Positions 12,881 to 27,870 of a DNA stretch of 64,000 nt are shown here, piece after piece. The position numbers and the translations under genes are program-made. Position 1 is the stretch's first letter. Every line of letters begins with the position of its first letter. This DNA is from Eonycteris spelaea. Lineage: Eukaryota > Chordata > Mammalia > Chiroptera > Pteropodidae. The notes under the pieces are model-generated. The model saw only the letters and a list, made by a program, of their open reading frames with translations. It searched no databases and was not told the DNA's origin. The stretch lies in NCBI GenBank assembly GCA_003508835.1, contig PUFA01000092.1, positions 4,712,001 through 4,776,000 on the forward strand. The letters run 5' to 3'.

Positions 12881-13439
12881 TCTAAATGAATTTAAGCAGG
12901 GGAAAGAAGAGGGAGGTGTCAAGACTAAACAGTGTAGAATAAGATATCTTTGTCTGGTAATAATGGAATAATGGTAGATTAGATACCCTGAAATAAATAA
13001 ATGATGTATGTATATGCACACACATGTTTATTTTAAATGTATACTGAGCTGGCACTCAGGAGTATGGAGTTTTGAAATATCAAGCTCAGAACCGTTAGAG
13101 TTAAGTGAATACCAAAGTCTCTGTAGGTATTTGCCAGGCCCTGGAGACATTGAGCTGCTGCTTTGATGACTCCGTGGGACAATGGGGACAGGAGATAAAG
13201 TCCAAGGCCCACTTTAGGTAGAGGATCTACTAGGAGCCTTTGCTTAAAGCTGGGACTCCACAGACCATTGCATGGTGTGAGATGCAGAGGTGGCAGGAAG
13301 GAAAATTACCTGTCTTGACTTTATGCTGGTGGAGAGAAAACAATCTCCTCTGAAAATTTTTATCATAGGTTGTCCCTTACACAGGATTATGATTTAAATA
13401 TGTGCTAGTCATGTGGTCTGAAAACTTATAGGTGGATAA

Positions 13440-13900
13440 TTTAAAGTGCTTCTGGGTTGGTGTCACCTTAAAGGATTTGGCAGAAGGAAACACAAATCTT
13501 CTCTGGAGTCATTTCAACCCAAGCCTCAGAATAGTCCCACAGATAAAGTTCAAGATAAAAATAGTCTCTCTGTGCAGGAACAAGACACTGCAGATGCAGA
13601 CCCATTAAGACTTCAGCTGTTAGAACTATCATCTAATGAATACAAAAAAGTAGGTATCACATTACAAAAAAAAGAAACAGTTGAGAATCTAAGCAGGAGA
13701 CAAGCAAATTTGAAGTACCTAATGGAATGTCTATGAAAGAAAAATGTAATAAGTGGATGATACAAATCTGATAGTTTAACCAGGAATTATAAATAGATAA
13801 AGAGAAAAATTAGTAAACTGGAAGATAAAGCCAAAGAAGTTACAAGAATGTTATTTAGAGAAATAAAGAGAAGGAAAATACGAAAGAAATGTTTGTGAAT
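13440..13900 (+). repeat. L1M 5' UTR / ORF1 start fragment, sense
   Basis: Collinear with the 5' UTR to ORF1 junction of old L1M elements as I recall them. Blocks seen are 'aggaacaagacactgcagat' (about 13577), 'gcagacccattaagacttc', 'ttgaagtacctaatggaatg' (about 13709) and 'gagaaaaattagtaaactgg' (about 13801). A 96-codon open frame at 13446-13736 falls inside it and is part of the dead element, not a gene. Confidence 0.65.
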
Positions 13901-15134
13901 AGAGAATGAAGTCTAAGTATATTTAAGAAACAGATGTGAGTGCGTTTTCTAGTAATGTTAATTAATAGAGTTTTACTGACAGAAAGATAATTCCCTGGCA
14001 TATTTTCCCACTCTGTACTATTAGAACTGGATTGATGCAATAGGAAATATTTTAGGAAAACATCAACTATTATTTTGTATCAACTATTATCTGCTTTTCC
14101 CTCCTGTAGCATCATTAAGATGTTATTTCCCCAAATTTAGACTGCTGTTTCTATACATAATTCCTGAAGTAAAGTATTTAAGGGATACTAGGCAAAAAAG
14201 TTCTTTAGGAAACTAAAGTTATTAGGCATCTATAAAAGTTAACTTGCTAACTCAAAGAATTTCTCCCTAATGTATAAGTTTTATATCTATGTAATTTATA
14301 TCACTAAATCCTGTTCAAGATTGATTCAGTTATAGAGGTAAATAGTTATTCAAGGCTTTAGCCTATAGTTGGTTGTGCATAGCTCGCTCTCCCATTAGTT
14401 AGTCTTCTGCATCTCTTTGTCCCATATTTTCCTTTCAGGACATATTCTTCCCATGGCCACTGCTCTTACCCCATGTGGTTCTGAGGGGGCTGCGAGTCTT
14501 CATATCTGACCTGTATGATCTTAGGTGATAGACATGTGGCTCAAGCCCAGCTATTTTGACTTATTTTCTGGAATTTTATATGTGGAGACAGCTTCACTTT
14601 CAAGGCATTGTTCTCCTGGGATGAGACTGGAGCCAAGGCCTCTGTCACTTAGTGAATGATAATTTCTAGTAGACAATTGTGGGGCTAAGCTGATATATTC
14701 ACTGGAGATGGGAGGGAGAGAGAAATAGGAATCAAAAGTGAAAATCCTCACCATTTCATTAGATTAGTTCTTAAAGTTCTTCAAGTTACTCTTATTCTTT
14801 TATTCTTCCTTTGATTCAATGAAGGATTGGGGGGAAATTCATTAATACCATTTTAGGTTTAATCTCCTTTGAGTTTCAGTCCCCTTAAACTTTACTATTA
14901 TAATGGATAGCCTTGACTGATATAATACGTCATCTTGGTTAGAGAAAACATGTTTCTCTTTTAAGAGGAAACATCCCCAGTTTGATTTGCACAATAAACT
15001 GCAGCCTTTCAAAACATGGTATAAATGCTATGTTTGTCTTAATGGCTGTAGCAGGAACCCCATTTATTTATACAGTATAGTACTTCATAAAGTTGTTGAG
15101 AGAATTCAGATAATCCATGTGTATCTGCCTCGTC

Positions 15135-15345
15135 TTTTAAGCAGTTTTGAACACGTATGTGCTAGACACAGTGCAGTATTGTTGTGTAGACATATGGGCT
15201 ATTTCATTTTATTCTCACAACAACCTTAGCAAAATAATTCTGTCACTATCACCATTTTATAGGACCCTGATCATTAAGGAAGTTAAATAATTTGCTGAAA
15301 GCCACACAGCCAGGATTCAAATGAGTCAGTCTGTCTGTAGAGCCA
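15135..15345 (-). repeat. MIR SINE, antisense
   Basis: Reads as the complement of MIR: 'tattctcacaacaacctta' (about 15210), 'tcaccattttataggaccct', and 'gctgaaagccacacagccag' with 'gattcaaatgag' (15293-15325). Confidence 0.75.
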
Positions 15346-15354
15346 GCTGTTGGA

Positions 15355-15480
15355 CATTTATGGTGCACATGGTTATTTAATCTTCACAAAAGCCCTATGA
15401 GGTGGTGTTACCCTGAAAATGAAGTTTAGAGCGTTTAAGAAACCTGCTCAAAGAGGAATACATGATAGATAGAGCTAGGT
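15355..15480 (-). repeat. Second MIR fragment, antisense
   Basis: Immediately after the previous MIR, 'taatcttcacaaaagcccta' and 'tgaggtggtgttaccctgaa' repeat the same consensus positions (cf. 15210). This is therefore a second, more decayed copy. Confidence 0.6.
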
Positions 15481-17504
15481 TTAAAGGAAGATGTTTTGAC
15501 CCCAGAGGGCATAAATGAAACAATTTCTAGTGTCCTAGTTTTATGCCAAGAAATATGTTAGTTTATTTTCCCATAATTAAAATGATCTACTTTTTAACTG
15601 AATGGAAATATATCAATAGCCATGCATTAAGGCAGTACATCCCTTATCTTATAGTGTGTATAGTACAAAGATTGTATGTGTACTGCATTAATTTTTCCAG
15701 TGGTTTAGGATTAATTTGCATCTTTAAGAGTTATAAAAACTGCACATCACAAGTTCACTGTGGTCACAGTTTGGGTTTGGGAGCCTCTGCTTCATGCAGT
15801 CTTTAAGGGACCTAGTCTCATGTCTCGGATGAGAGGCAAAGGCAGCTGAGAAAGGTAGTCTTCCTGCATTTTAGGGAGAGGGGATGAAACTGGTGAATGC
15901 ACAGTACTGGCCCTTTCACAGCTCTTCTTGACCTTTTGACCACCTCATTTTTGGACCTGGTCCCCATATACTATTCTATGTTCAAATATCTGTGCTCTGG
16001 TGACTTTCCACATGTCTGGTCTACAACATATATAAAAATAACTTATTTATAAATAAATAACTTCTGGTTATTTCAGTTCAGGCATTAACTTCATAAAGAC
16101 GAAAGTAAAGGTAGGTAACACATTTTTTATATAGCAGTTTTCTTGAATTTTGTTTCTACTTATTTTGAATATACGATAGATATAAAACTTGTATTTTCTA
16201 AGTTAGAAAGGATATAACTAATATTTCTAGATTATTGTAATCATGATATTTAAATACAAATACACTTTTTAAAAATGGCAGAGGGATATTTAGAAAAGAC
16301 AGATAAGAATAATCCAGGCAGTGTCAAAAATGTGCAAAATAGTTATGATTCAAAAAGAATGAGTCATTGAGACATTATCAGATATAGGCATCTTGTTGAG
16401 AAGCTGTTCTTGTATGTCTTTTGAACTTTCTGGTTTTATTTAATTGAGTGACTGATGACATCAGTAATATCAAAGTAAATATGGCTTTCATCTGTGGTTC
16501 GCCTAGTGAGAAAAAAAGGCTAAAAGCCTTGTGCTCCTTTACTTCCAGGATTCAAATGATTCTTTCAGGCAAAAATAGGTCATAATACTGAGGATTTTTT
16601 TTTTAGGAAATACACCATGTATGAATTTATACACCATAAAGGGAAGAATATTGTTTTAAGTAGCTTTTGAACAGTAGAAGACTTTGAAGATATTTTTGTA
16701 TAATACTAGGTTACAGAAAGGAGAGGAATTAGTATTTCACATTTGAAATTTGTTTTGGTTGGCAGAAAACAGATTATTTTTATGTGGGCTAGTTAGTACA
16801 TTTAATACTAGGTATACTCCCTGACAAGAATTAAATTTGATCTAATAATGAAAGAGAATTTATTCATTTGCTAGATTTTTGAATTAGTTTTTGATTTGAA
16901 TACTCATTCAGAATTTGAAAAGCCAAATAATATATCTTGTAACAAAAATAGCAGTTCAGAGTCTTAACCTTTACCAAGTTCTTGCTTCTCTTTCCACAGG
17001 TGAGCTTTTTCAACAGTTTTAGCAGTTTCTTGTAATTTAGCATTATATTTATAAATAATATGCTTATGCTGCTTTTAAAAAAAACTTTAGCCATCATTTT
17101 AACTTACTGCTAGAAGTTAGTATTTTTTATGCCACCTTCTTTTCCCCCAGCATGTGCCGTCCGTCCTTCCCCCTCAACATATCCAAATTGTCTCCAATAT
17201 CTTTATAGAGTTGTAGTTTAATTTTTGGTCATGCCATTATTTAGTATTTCATTTGCTATTACAATATCAGTATGATTCACAACTGATCAAAAGAAACATT
17301 CTTTCATTTCCTCTTTGGCATACAATTCTATGTTCTCTGAACAAAATGCTATTTCTTTTTTTATTTGCTTAATTTCTCATGTTCCTATTTCCTATGTAGT
17401 CCCTAATCTCCTTAACACTATCTATTTTCATCATGTTTGGACAATTAGGTGGCCAGTCAGGTTTCTGTTTTTCCTGTAGGCTTACTTTCTGCTCTGGGTC
17501 AGTC

Positions 17505-17745
17505 TAATAAAGTGGCTAAGGCTGTGGATTCTGGAATGACTGCCTGAGTTTGAAGTATTGGCTGTACTGCATATTAGCTGGGGACTTTTGACAAGCTACT
17601 TAACCTTTCTATATTTAATTTTTCTCATCTGTTCAATGAAGACAGTGATAATACCTAGCTCATCAAATTGATTTAAAGATGAAATGAATGAATGAATAGC
17701 TTTAAAGGCACTGAGCATACCTGGCCTAGTGAAAGTTCTTAGTTC
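17505..17745 (+). repeat. MIR SINE
   Basis: Full-length-like MIR with 'agtggctaaggctgtggatt' (about 17511), 'tgacaagctacttaaccttt' (about 17589), 'gataatacctagctcatca' (about 17647) and the 'gcactgagcatacctggcct' tail. It contains a short (GAAT)n expansion near 17680. Confidence 0.8.
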
Positions 17746-18059
17746 CTGTGGTGGTTAATGTGATTGTTCTTTCCAGGGATGTGTTACTTCTATCATTAGT
17801 CTTTGGCATGTAATAAAAAAAAAAAAATCTAGGCACATCAGTTATTTTATCCATATACTGAGCAGTGATAAGATTTGCTAAATGTTAACTTGGATCCTTA
17901 GCTGTAAAGTAGTAGTACTATTACACTATTGAGCTAATTTAATTTTTTTTTAATTAAAAGAGATACATACCTGCTGAAAATAAGATATTTTAATATTTTA
18001 GTGTAAATAATGTTGTAACTAATGGTTAACAACGCCATATGTTGTTTTCTTAAAAAAGG

Positions 18060-18535
18060 TAATGCATGCATTCTATCAGCAAGCTATTGCTGCTTAACAA
18101 GCCATTTTTTAAATTTGCTGGTTTAAATCAACAACTTTTATACAGTTTACGCACACGAGTCAGCTGGGCAGTTCAGGTTTCATAAGGGCTCCCTCATGGA
18201 CCTTCTGTCAGTTGCAGGTCAGGAGTGCGTTGGATCTGCTGATCTTAGTTGGGCTATCTCACATGTTTGGGGCTGAGGCTGGTCGCTGTGGTCTGCTTGT
18301 CTCTAATCCTGCAAGCGGGCTAGCTCAGTCTTATTTGTATGGTGGGGAGCAGAAGTTTTCAAGAGGGCACTCAGGGCTCTGCAGTATCTGGCACACACCA
18401 CTTCTGTTACAGTGTACTGGCCAAAGCAAGTTCCACAGGGTCAGCCTGAGTTCAAGAGGTAAGGTAAATACTTTTATCTCTTCATAGGAACAGCTGCGGT
18501 CACATTGCAAAGGGTGTGGAAACAGGATTAAAGGA
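18060..18535 (+). repeat. Old interspersed repeat, family not assigned (LTR-like)
   Basis: Resembles a common mammalian repeat: 'agctattgctgcttaacaag' (about 18081), 'tcacatgtttggggctgagg', 'ccaaagcaagttccacaggg' (about 18421) and 'cggtcacattgcaaagggtg' (about 18497). I recognise the type but cannot fix the family name. Confidence 0.45.
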
Positions 18536-19189
18536 TGTGGCTATTTTTCAGTCTTTCATGTGTACTTACTGAAACTCCTAAAAAGTACAAAAGAGAAGAT
18601 AAAAGGAGCTCATAAATCTATCCTCTAACTACTGTTGACTTTTTATTGTATATGTTGCCAGATTTTTATCTTTACTTATAAACATATGTTATTTACTGTC
18701 AATTTATTGCAGTTTTCATTTGATTACAAGTGACCTTTTACAGTTCATAATTTTTTACTTTGTATTTGTTTTTACTTTATGAACTGTTCAGTAGACTTCT
18801 CTCTTAACCTTGTGGGGTAGCATTTATCGTAAACCTAAAATAAGCAGGGAATGCAATTAATAGATTATTATATTATTTTGTGTTGAGAAGGCCTGATCTA
18901 GTTTTGAGTAGCAAGAAGAATTAAAAGGTTTTCATTCAACTTGAAGTGCAAAATTACCTTTGAATTTTTTAATGTATCTTATGTGATTGACTTGATATAC
19001 TGAAATATTTGTGGAATAGAACCCAGTGGAATTTTTCTTATGTTCTGGCATATTCCTTATTATTCACATTCTCTTTCAGACTAATTTTAGACATTAGACA
19101 GATGTCTATATTTGGTTGTTGTCCTAATTTAACTGGATACATTTTCAATGACTAAGGTTACTTTACATGATAAAGAGTGATTTATTTTT

Positions 19190-19745
19190 TTGTTTTTAAT
19201 TAAATTTCATATCATGTAGCATATGCTCTCTTTGTAAAAAGTTCAAGCATCTTAGAGCTGTAAAATGGAAAGTGAAATTTTTTTTTTGACTCAATTCTTC
19301 CCCCTCAGCTTTTTCTGTGTATTTGCATTTAAATCATATGTGAATGTATAGAACACTGAGTTATATGTAAAGATAATTATAAGCTTATATTATAAACATT
19401 ATTCTGTAACTTGTTTTGCAAATCTTTTCCCATGCATTTAGATTTATACAAATATATGAATGTATAGAAGAACATATATACACAAAATAATAAAAATCAG
19501 CATGTTATAACTGCTCTGTAACTTTTCTTATTAATTTATTTATATATTTCAATGTCAGTTTACAAAGATTTAGCTCATTTTTAGCTCAAAAATGTGTTTT
19601 CGGGTATATCATAATTTATCCTTTCCCCTACTATAAAACTTTGAGTTGTTTCTAAATTCTGCCTGTTTTAAACAATGTTGAAGCAAACATCCCTGTATAT
19701 ATATTTGGGCTTATGGCAAGATAATATTATAAGCCTGTGTTTCTT
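19190..19745 (-). repeat. Old L1 (L1M-type) 3' fragment, antisense
   Basis: Complement of L1M 3' sequence: 'cttttcccatgcatttagat' (about 19424), 'aactttgagttgtttctaaa' (about 19638), 'taaacaatgttgaagcaaac' (about 19669) and 'atccctgtatatatatttgg'. Diverged, non-coding. Confidence 0.6.
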
Positions 19746-19884
19746 AATCCATTCTTGTTTCCTATAAGCCTCATATATTCTTTGATTAAGCCCTGAGTAA
19801 TAAATGATCAATGAAGCCAGACAACACAAATCTCTAAATGACAATGAAATACTGGAATGATAAGGTATTTTTTTTGTTTGTTTG

Positions 19885-19952
19885 TTTTTATAAATACAAT
19901 TTTATTGGAACACAGCTGTGGTCATTGGTTTATATGGTGTCTATGACTGCTT
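19885..19952 (+). mobile_element. hAT-Charlie (MER58-like) element, left part
   Basis: The stretch 'ttttattggaacacagctgt' followed by 'ggtttatatggtgtctatga' and 'ctgcttt' matches the MER58-type consensus. It stops exactly where the poly-T of an antisense L1 begins. The likely right part resumes at about 21850. Confidence 0.65.
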
Positions 19953-21845
<1,893 letters not shown>

Positions 21846-21849
21846 ATGC

Positions 21850-21945
21850 AAGTACTATGGGGAGACAAGATTCAATATATAACTATTTATAGCCTGGAAG
21901 CTAAAAATAAAGCTGGAAATGTTTGTAAGACTTTTAATTTGGGAA
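21850..21945 (+). mobile_element. hAT-Charlie (MER58-like) element, probable right part
   Basis: The stretch 'tatagcctggaagctaaaaa' near 21889 resembles the MER58-type block 'tatggcccgcaaagcctaaa'. It follows the part lost at 19952 after the intervening L1. Short and diverged, so tentative. Confidence 0.4.
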
Positions 21946-22193
21946 TACTTATAATAAAAGCTTTGCATTTTTATTTTTTTGCGTATCATAATTTGCCAGT
22001 TCTTGTGTTTTTAAACATTCTCTTCTAAATTCTGTCATAATATATTCTGTCTTTGCTAGTATGTTTATTGGAAGTCTACTTTGAATCTACTGGATCTCAA
22101 CAGTTTAATGTTACCTTTGGAGAAATATCACTATTATATCTTCTCATAGACTGGTTGTCACTGAAGCAGCATTTAACCTACGTGTTTAAAAAA

Positions 22194-22195
22194 TA

Positions 22196-22228
<33 letters not shown>
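22194..22228 (+). repeat. (CA)n microsatellite
   Basis: About 35 nt of AC/CA repeat with one AT interruption near the start. Confidence 0.95.
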
Positions 22229-22418
22229 TTAAGTATATGCATTCACATAGTTGTTAAAGTTTTTCCTCCTGTTTTTGCATTTTCCATGTAGTGATTTTTT
22301 GTTTCCAAGAACATGGGTGTCTCCGTTTATTCAAACTTATTTTATGTTCATGAATAAATTGTGTAGGCATTTCCATTTGGTTTGGCAATTTGTTGTTAAG
22401 GTTATTAATAGATGTTTC

Positions 22419-22420
<2 letters not shown>

Positions 22421-22459
<39 letters not shown>
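22421..22459 (+). repeat. (TA)n microsatellite
   Basis: 39 nt of pure TA repeat, self-complementary and so able to form a hairpin or cruciform. Confidence 0.97.
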
Positions 22460-22462
<3 letters not shown>

Positions 22463-22746
22463 TGAACTGGGTTGCTTTCTTTTTATGTGCTCTAGACCAA
22501 ATTAGATTTCTAGGAATTGTCTGTTCTATAAGCTTTAATATAATTGCTTATAAAATTGTCATGTTTGTGCACTTTTTTGGGACAGATTTTTGGCTTTCTT
22601 TTCAATCTTTTATGGTTGTTGGTCTATTACCCATTCTTGAATAAATGTTGGTCATTTATATCTTTGTATAATATCATATTTTCTTTGGATTTTCAAATTT
22701 AGTAGTATAAAATTTTCTCCATAGTATCATTTGATTAAATATATTA

Positions 22747-22791
22747 GTGTGTGTGTACATACGTGTGTGTGTATGTATATATATGTGTACA
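22747..22791 (+). repeat. Compound TG/TA alternating tract
   Basis: 45 nt of uninterrupted alternating purine-pyrimidine (gtgtgtgtgtacatacgtgt and onward). This is the third such tract in 600 bp. A CA-rich tail follows at 22795-22808. Confidence 0.9.
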
Positions 22792-22814
22792 GAATATACA
22801 CACACACTTAGATA

Positions 22815-22945
22815 ATTATTAAGTAGAATTTATTCCAGAAATATAAGAATTATTCAACATGAGGAAATATGTTAATAAAATCTACCTCATCAAGGGATCA
22901 AAGAAGAAAAATCATGTAATCGTCTTAACAGATATTATCTATATG
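22815..22945 (+). repeat. L1 ORF2 fragment, sense
   Basis: The stretch 'ttccagaaatataagaatta' then 'ttcaacatgaggaaatatgt' and 'aatcatgtaatcgtcttaac' (about 22910) follows the L1 ORF2 block 'caaggatggttcaacat... ccacatgatcatctcaat'. About 130 bp. Confidence 0.6.
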
Positions 22946-23644
22946 TATGTATATATATACTTATATACTTAGATATTATATATACTTAGACAATTCTTAA
23001 CATGTAGTAAATGCTTAATAAATGTTAGTAGTGTATTAAAAGATGTTTCTATTTAAAAATCTCCAGTGATTTGTTCTAGTAACAGCATGAGTCTTTATTC
23101 AGAATGTTGGGCCATGAGCACAACTCAGAATTGTTCTAATTTAGGATAGAGAAAGGGGTAAGGATTTTGTAGAGCTTTAGCAAGAGAGGTTAGTCAGCGT
23201 TCAGCCAGTTTCAGGAATAGTCAGTCAAAAATGATTTTTAGAAGAAGGAGGAATTATTCTTGCTATCTAGTATCTGTTGATTGGGCAATTCAAATTTAAC
23301 AAGGAGAGGAGAAAAAGTTGCTTGGTATTTGGTAGCGTGAGGGTCACTGTAGAACATTTTTAGTTCATCAGGGACTCTTACAAAGATTATTCAGGATCTA
23401 CCACATATTCTAGCATATTTGGATGTACAGTGTATTATGTTAAGTCAAGCCACAGTCTTCTACTTTTTGAATATACGCAGTTCCTAATGTTTTTCTCAAA
23501 ATGTGTACAGAGTTAGATGTCTGAAAGTCAAAGATTGACTTACATTTAATAGACAGTTCTATATATAGACAGATAAAATATAAAATTTCCAATTAAAACT
23601 TACCTTTAGACATAGCTGTCAATGTCATAGTTAACAACAATTTA

Positions 23645-23935
23645 TATATATAGTAGCCCTCCCTGCCCCCTATCCACAGAGCATATGTTCCAAGACTCCC
23701 AGTGGATGCCTGACTGTGGATAGTACAGAACCCTATATAGAGTACTACTTTTTTTCCCCTCTGTACATACACACCTTTTCACTTAAAGGAAGCTTTTCTC
23801 TTTGGCATATCTGAATTACCATCCTCACTACTGTTGCTCTTTGGAGCCACTATTAAGTTAAATAAAAGTTTAGAGTTCCAGAGACACCAGAGAACAACTC
23901 TTTTGACAGTGAGATTCCAAATGGTTGTGATGAGT
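23645..23935 (+). mobile_element. TcMar-Tigger-type DNA transposon fragment
   Basis: The stretch 'agactcccagtggatgcctg' (about 23693), 'gtggatagtacagaacccta' (about 23716), then 'tttggcatatctgaattacc' (about 23801) matches a Tigger-family non-autonomous element I recall. It starts near a tagtagccctcc end at about 23653. The 3' end is unclear. No transposase frame survives. Confidence 0.65.
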
Positions 23936-25544
23936 TGGAAGGGCAGGGAATTCGAGACTCACAATAATTCAACAATCTTTGGAAGCAGGAGTCAAAAGTA
24001 GGCTGTTCCTAAATACCGAGTTAACTTGAAAGCCCAACACTAATTTTTTAATTCTTTTATGGATTCATTTAAAAAGTGCTGCATCACCAATGCGCTTGGT
24101 GACAAAGAAAGTAGTATTCTTTGGAGAAATATGGACATTAACAATTAAAAGTCAAAAGGTAAGTGAGAAGATTAGATTCTGAATGTCAGTTTTAGGAATA
24201 GCGTAACCAATTATTTTGCTTGTATTTTGTTTTTGTGTCTGTGTAAGGATGATATAATAAAACCCATGTCTGATTAAATTTTTTCTTTCAATAAGAATAA
24301 AATAAAAATTCAAAACTGTGTCAGTTTAATTGGCAGATTTTCTTAGTGGTTCATAAAATAATGATGCATCATGCACTTGATGGTGAAAGTTAATATTCTT
24401 ATTCTATTTCAACATAATTTTTTTTGTTAGGTGACTTTTTTTTTAATTTTAAATTCTTCATGTGCTGATGGTGAATGGCTTTAAAATAGTGCCCTTTGAT
24501 TCAGCATTCAATTATTTTCTTTGCCAGTTTTTCAATTTACCTCGTTAGAATCTATTTATAGGAATAAAGTTCACCCATATATAACTCCTTGCTGTAGAAA
24601 ATGCATTGGAAAATATTTACTAAAGAAATCTAATATATTAAACATGAAAGATGGACAATTGCTAGTAAAATTGTAGATGAGAGAACTTTAGCTAAATTAT
24701 TAAATGAACACTAGACGACAGTACATGAAAAAATAACACTAAGTAAAAAGATTGACCAAGATATATTACAAATGTGATTAAATATTAGTATATATGTTTA
24801 CTGATGCATATTCACTAATATTGTCTCATAAAAGCTTTTTTTGTTACATTTAATGAGATAGGAAATGTAATGAGGTTAATTTTGAAGTTGTGTATGAAAT
24901 ATGATGGTTGCTTTATCATGCCATTGATTTTTTGATAGCAAACTATTTTGAAAATCTAATTTGTGTCATTATGCAAAAGGATTAGAAATGTAGGATTTTC
25001 AAATTAACTAGTTATCAAAGAAATATTAGAATGCATTTGATTTGAAATGGGTCCAGAACTTTGTTTCAAATCAATATTGCTATTTAGTTAAAAATAATAG
25101 GTGAATTTCTTCATTTTTTAGTGATATTTTAGTAATAAGAAAACATGACCTTCTGAAACATTAATGATTTTGAAATTTCAAATTTAAGTGTATTTCAGTG
25201 TGAGAGGTATCTTGGTTTGATGCAAAATATTTGCTGATTCTGACTTGGTGTTGTATTTTTCTTTAGACAGTTTGAATAGTTATTGGTTCTTATTTAGTGG
25301 TCAGGAGTCTCCAGCAAAAAGCTGATGGACATGTACAGATACTGAATTTATGCCTTCCCATCTTCATGTCTCTATATAGTCAGGACTGTTATATTCATCG
25401 AGGTAGATGAAGTTACAAATACAGCACTAAATGTTGCACTTTTATGGTTGTGTGGCTTCATTAATATCCTAATTTTAATTTTCCAAAATTTGTTAGAGAC
25501 TTGCTAAGGTAAGTCAGCCTGTTTTTGCAAAATTTCACATAAAA

Positions 25545-26215
25545 ATTTTTGTTAAACATTTTATTTTGAAATAAGTTCAAACAGAAAGGTTGCAAAAATA
25601 GTACAAAGAACTGTTATATAACCCCTGCTACCCACCAGCTTCCCCAGATGTTAACCTCATCCACAAACACAGCAATAATGACCAAAACCAGAAAATTAAC
25701 ATTGATACAGTAATGTTAACTCCTCTACATACCTAATTCAGATTTCATTAATAGTCCCACTAATGTCCTTTTTCTGGATGAGGATTCAATCCAGAGCCTC
25801 CACTTGTCTTTTTTTAGTCTCCTTTATTTTGAGAAACTTTTTTTTTTTGTCTGACATCATTGCCACATTTCCTCCAATCTTTTGTTGAATATTCCTCAAT
25901 CACTTTGTTTGATGTTTCTTTATTATAAATTCAGATTACATATTTATTTGGCAAGAATACCATCGAAGAGATGCTGTGTTCTTTTCAGTGCATCATGTAA
26001 GATGACACATGGTGGTAGCTCGACTTTTTGTTTTGACTTTTCCATTTTTCATATACGGTACCCCACTGCTTAGAATGTCAACTTTTTGGCTTCATGCATC
26101 TAATCATATTTATTCTTCGGGATCAACCATTTTGTGTGGTTTTCTCTATTTGTTTCAGTTCATCTGCTTTCTCATTTCTCTGCAATCATTTTGCCCTAAT
26201 TCTCAGTAAAACATT
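25545..26215 (-). repeat. L1M 3' UTR region, antisense
   Basis: Collinear with the complement of an old L1M 3' UTR: 'ggttgcaaaaatagtacaaa' (about 25588), 'attaacattgatacagtaat' (about 25694), 'tcagatttcattaatagtcc' (about 25739) and 'gagatgctgtgttcttttca' (about 25968), followed by 'gtgcatcatgtaa'. It has no coding capacity. Confidence 0.75.
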
Positions 26216-27549
26216 GACATAATTATGGGTGAAGGCCTAGCTTATCACATGGTTGTGACCCTGAACCACTATCAATTCCAGAAGTCCTCTCTGGTTTACT
26301 CTTCCTTGTGGTATGAGATTTAATATACTAGTTCATTCAGTCTACACAGGCTCCCAATCACCATGGGGTAAATAGTGTCAAAATTTAGCACTTCATTATT
26401 CTTATTTATCAAAAATTAATTTTGTCTTCTAATTAGACAGTAACATAATATTAATATTATAACAACTATTTTAATGACATAGAAAAATATTGTTAACATT
26501 GTGTTGATATGATTTTTCTAATATAGACTTTAAATTTTCAGTAATTTAAGATGAAGAGGTGAGGGAAAGATTGAATACAGCTATGTTTGGGGAATAATTT
26601 AAAGTAATTACTAGACAGAATTGTGCTTAGTTTTTTTATTTATATACTTTTAAACATCAGTGTTAAAAGTAATTATTGTTATAGAAGTGAAAATTATCAA
26701 AAAAAATATGACCATAATTAATAACCTCAATCTGAAAAGTAATTGCAATACAGAGATATTAGTTATGGTGAAATATCAGTTTTTATTTAGCAAATGATAA
26801 TAGGATTAAGAATACCTGTTCCTAGAATGAAAACTTTCTTTTATAGTTTTTAATGATAATTACATTACTTAGTTTTTTTAATGAAAACTGTCTTCTAAGA
26901 ACTGAAAGGATGTCTACAGTGATTAACTTAATATGTCCTCATTCTGTCCCCATGGTGTGGCAGACAGACACATGCTGCTTTCCAGTTTACAGGTTGGATA
27001 CTGGGGCTTGAAAGCAATCTAATGCTTTGTTAGAGATGACCATGTTCATTAGATACAGAGATAATAGAGACAGGCTGGGGCCAGGGCTGTTGGTTGGTGG
27101 ATTTGCCCACCCTTCCCTATTAAACTGTAAATTCTGGCAAACAGATAGGCTTTCTCAGGTATGGAGACTTTGACTATGCTGTCAGGCAGTGAAGATGTAT
27201 ATTTTAGAAATATACTCTTTCAAAAAAGAACTTTTATGTTTTGTCACTGCATCATGTATAATGCAATGTGAATAAAGCCCTACCGGGTTTTACATTTCAA
27301 AGAGACTAGCATTGCTGTAGATTAGTGCCAGGGCAGAGAATGATGTTATGGTAAGATTGGGCCTCACAGGGGAACTTGTGTCATTAAGAGTGAGTTGTTC
27401 TCTTGTGGATGCTTTCTTCATGAGTTACTAATATGAATCAGAAGGAATTATATGCCCTGGGGACTTTGAATGTAATTTAAAGGTTTCAGTATTTACCTTT
27501 ACTTGAAACATCAGGTAAATCTGTGTTTACATGCGTGTGTAGGTGTACA

Positions 27550-27870
27550 CACATGAACACATGATTTCATACCTCCATTTCTTGGTACACATCTTTTCTT
27601 TCTGCTTGGAATACCCTTTTTATTTTCTTTTTATCTCTAAGACACCTGTCAGTTTGGTCCTCCTTAATGGTGAAGCCTCTTCAATCTTTTTAACCAGGTT
27701 GTTGCTTCCCTCTGTATTCCTAGAGCAGTTTGTCTCCACTGCTATTTCATGCTTTTATTTGTTTGCTGATCATCTCTTTCCATCTTTGTAACTCCCTGTT
27801 GAGTGTGTGCTTTTCAAGGACAGGAACTGCCTCTTTCAATTTCATATTCTAGCATGTCTGCATATATTGG
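27550..27870 (+). repeat. L2 3' fragment
   Basis: The stretch 'tctgcttggaataccctttt' (about 27601), the 'tggtgaagcctcttcaatct' block and 'gtgctt ttcaaggacaggaac' (about 27808) follow the order of the L2 3' end. A 26-nt stretch (27694-27719) recurs exactly at 29177-29202. Confidence 0.65.

Noticed and set aside
13446..13736. 96-codon frame with a polar, coiled-coil-like translation
   Set aside because: It matches the 5' UTR/ORF1 boundary region of an old L1M element, so it is a transposon remnant.
14380..14760. Possible old LTR-like segment in intron 6
   Set aside because: Some phrases (ctggaattttatatgtggag) recall a known repeat, but I could not align enough of it to support a feature.
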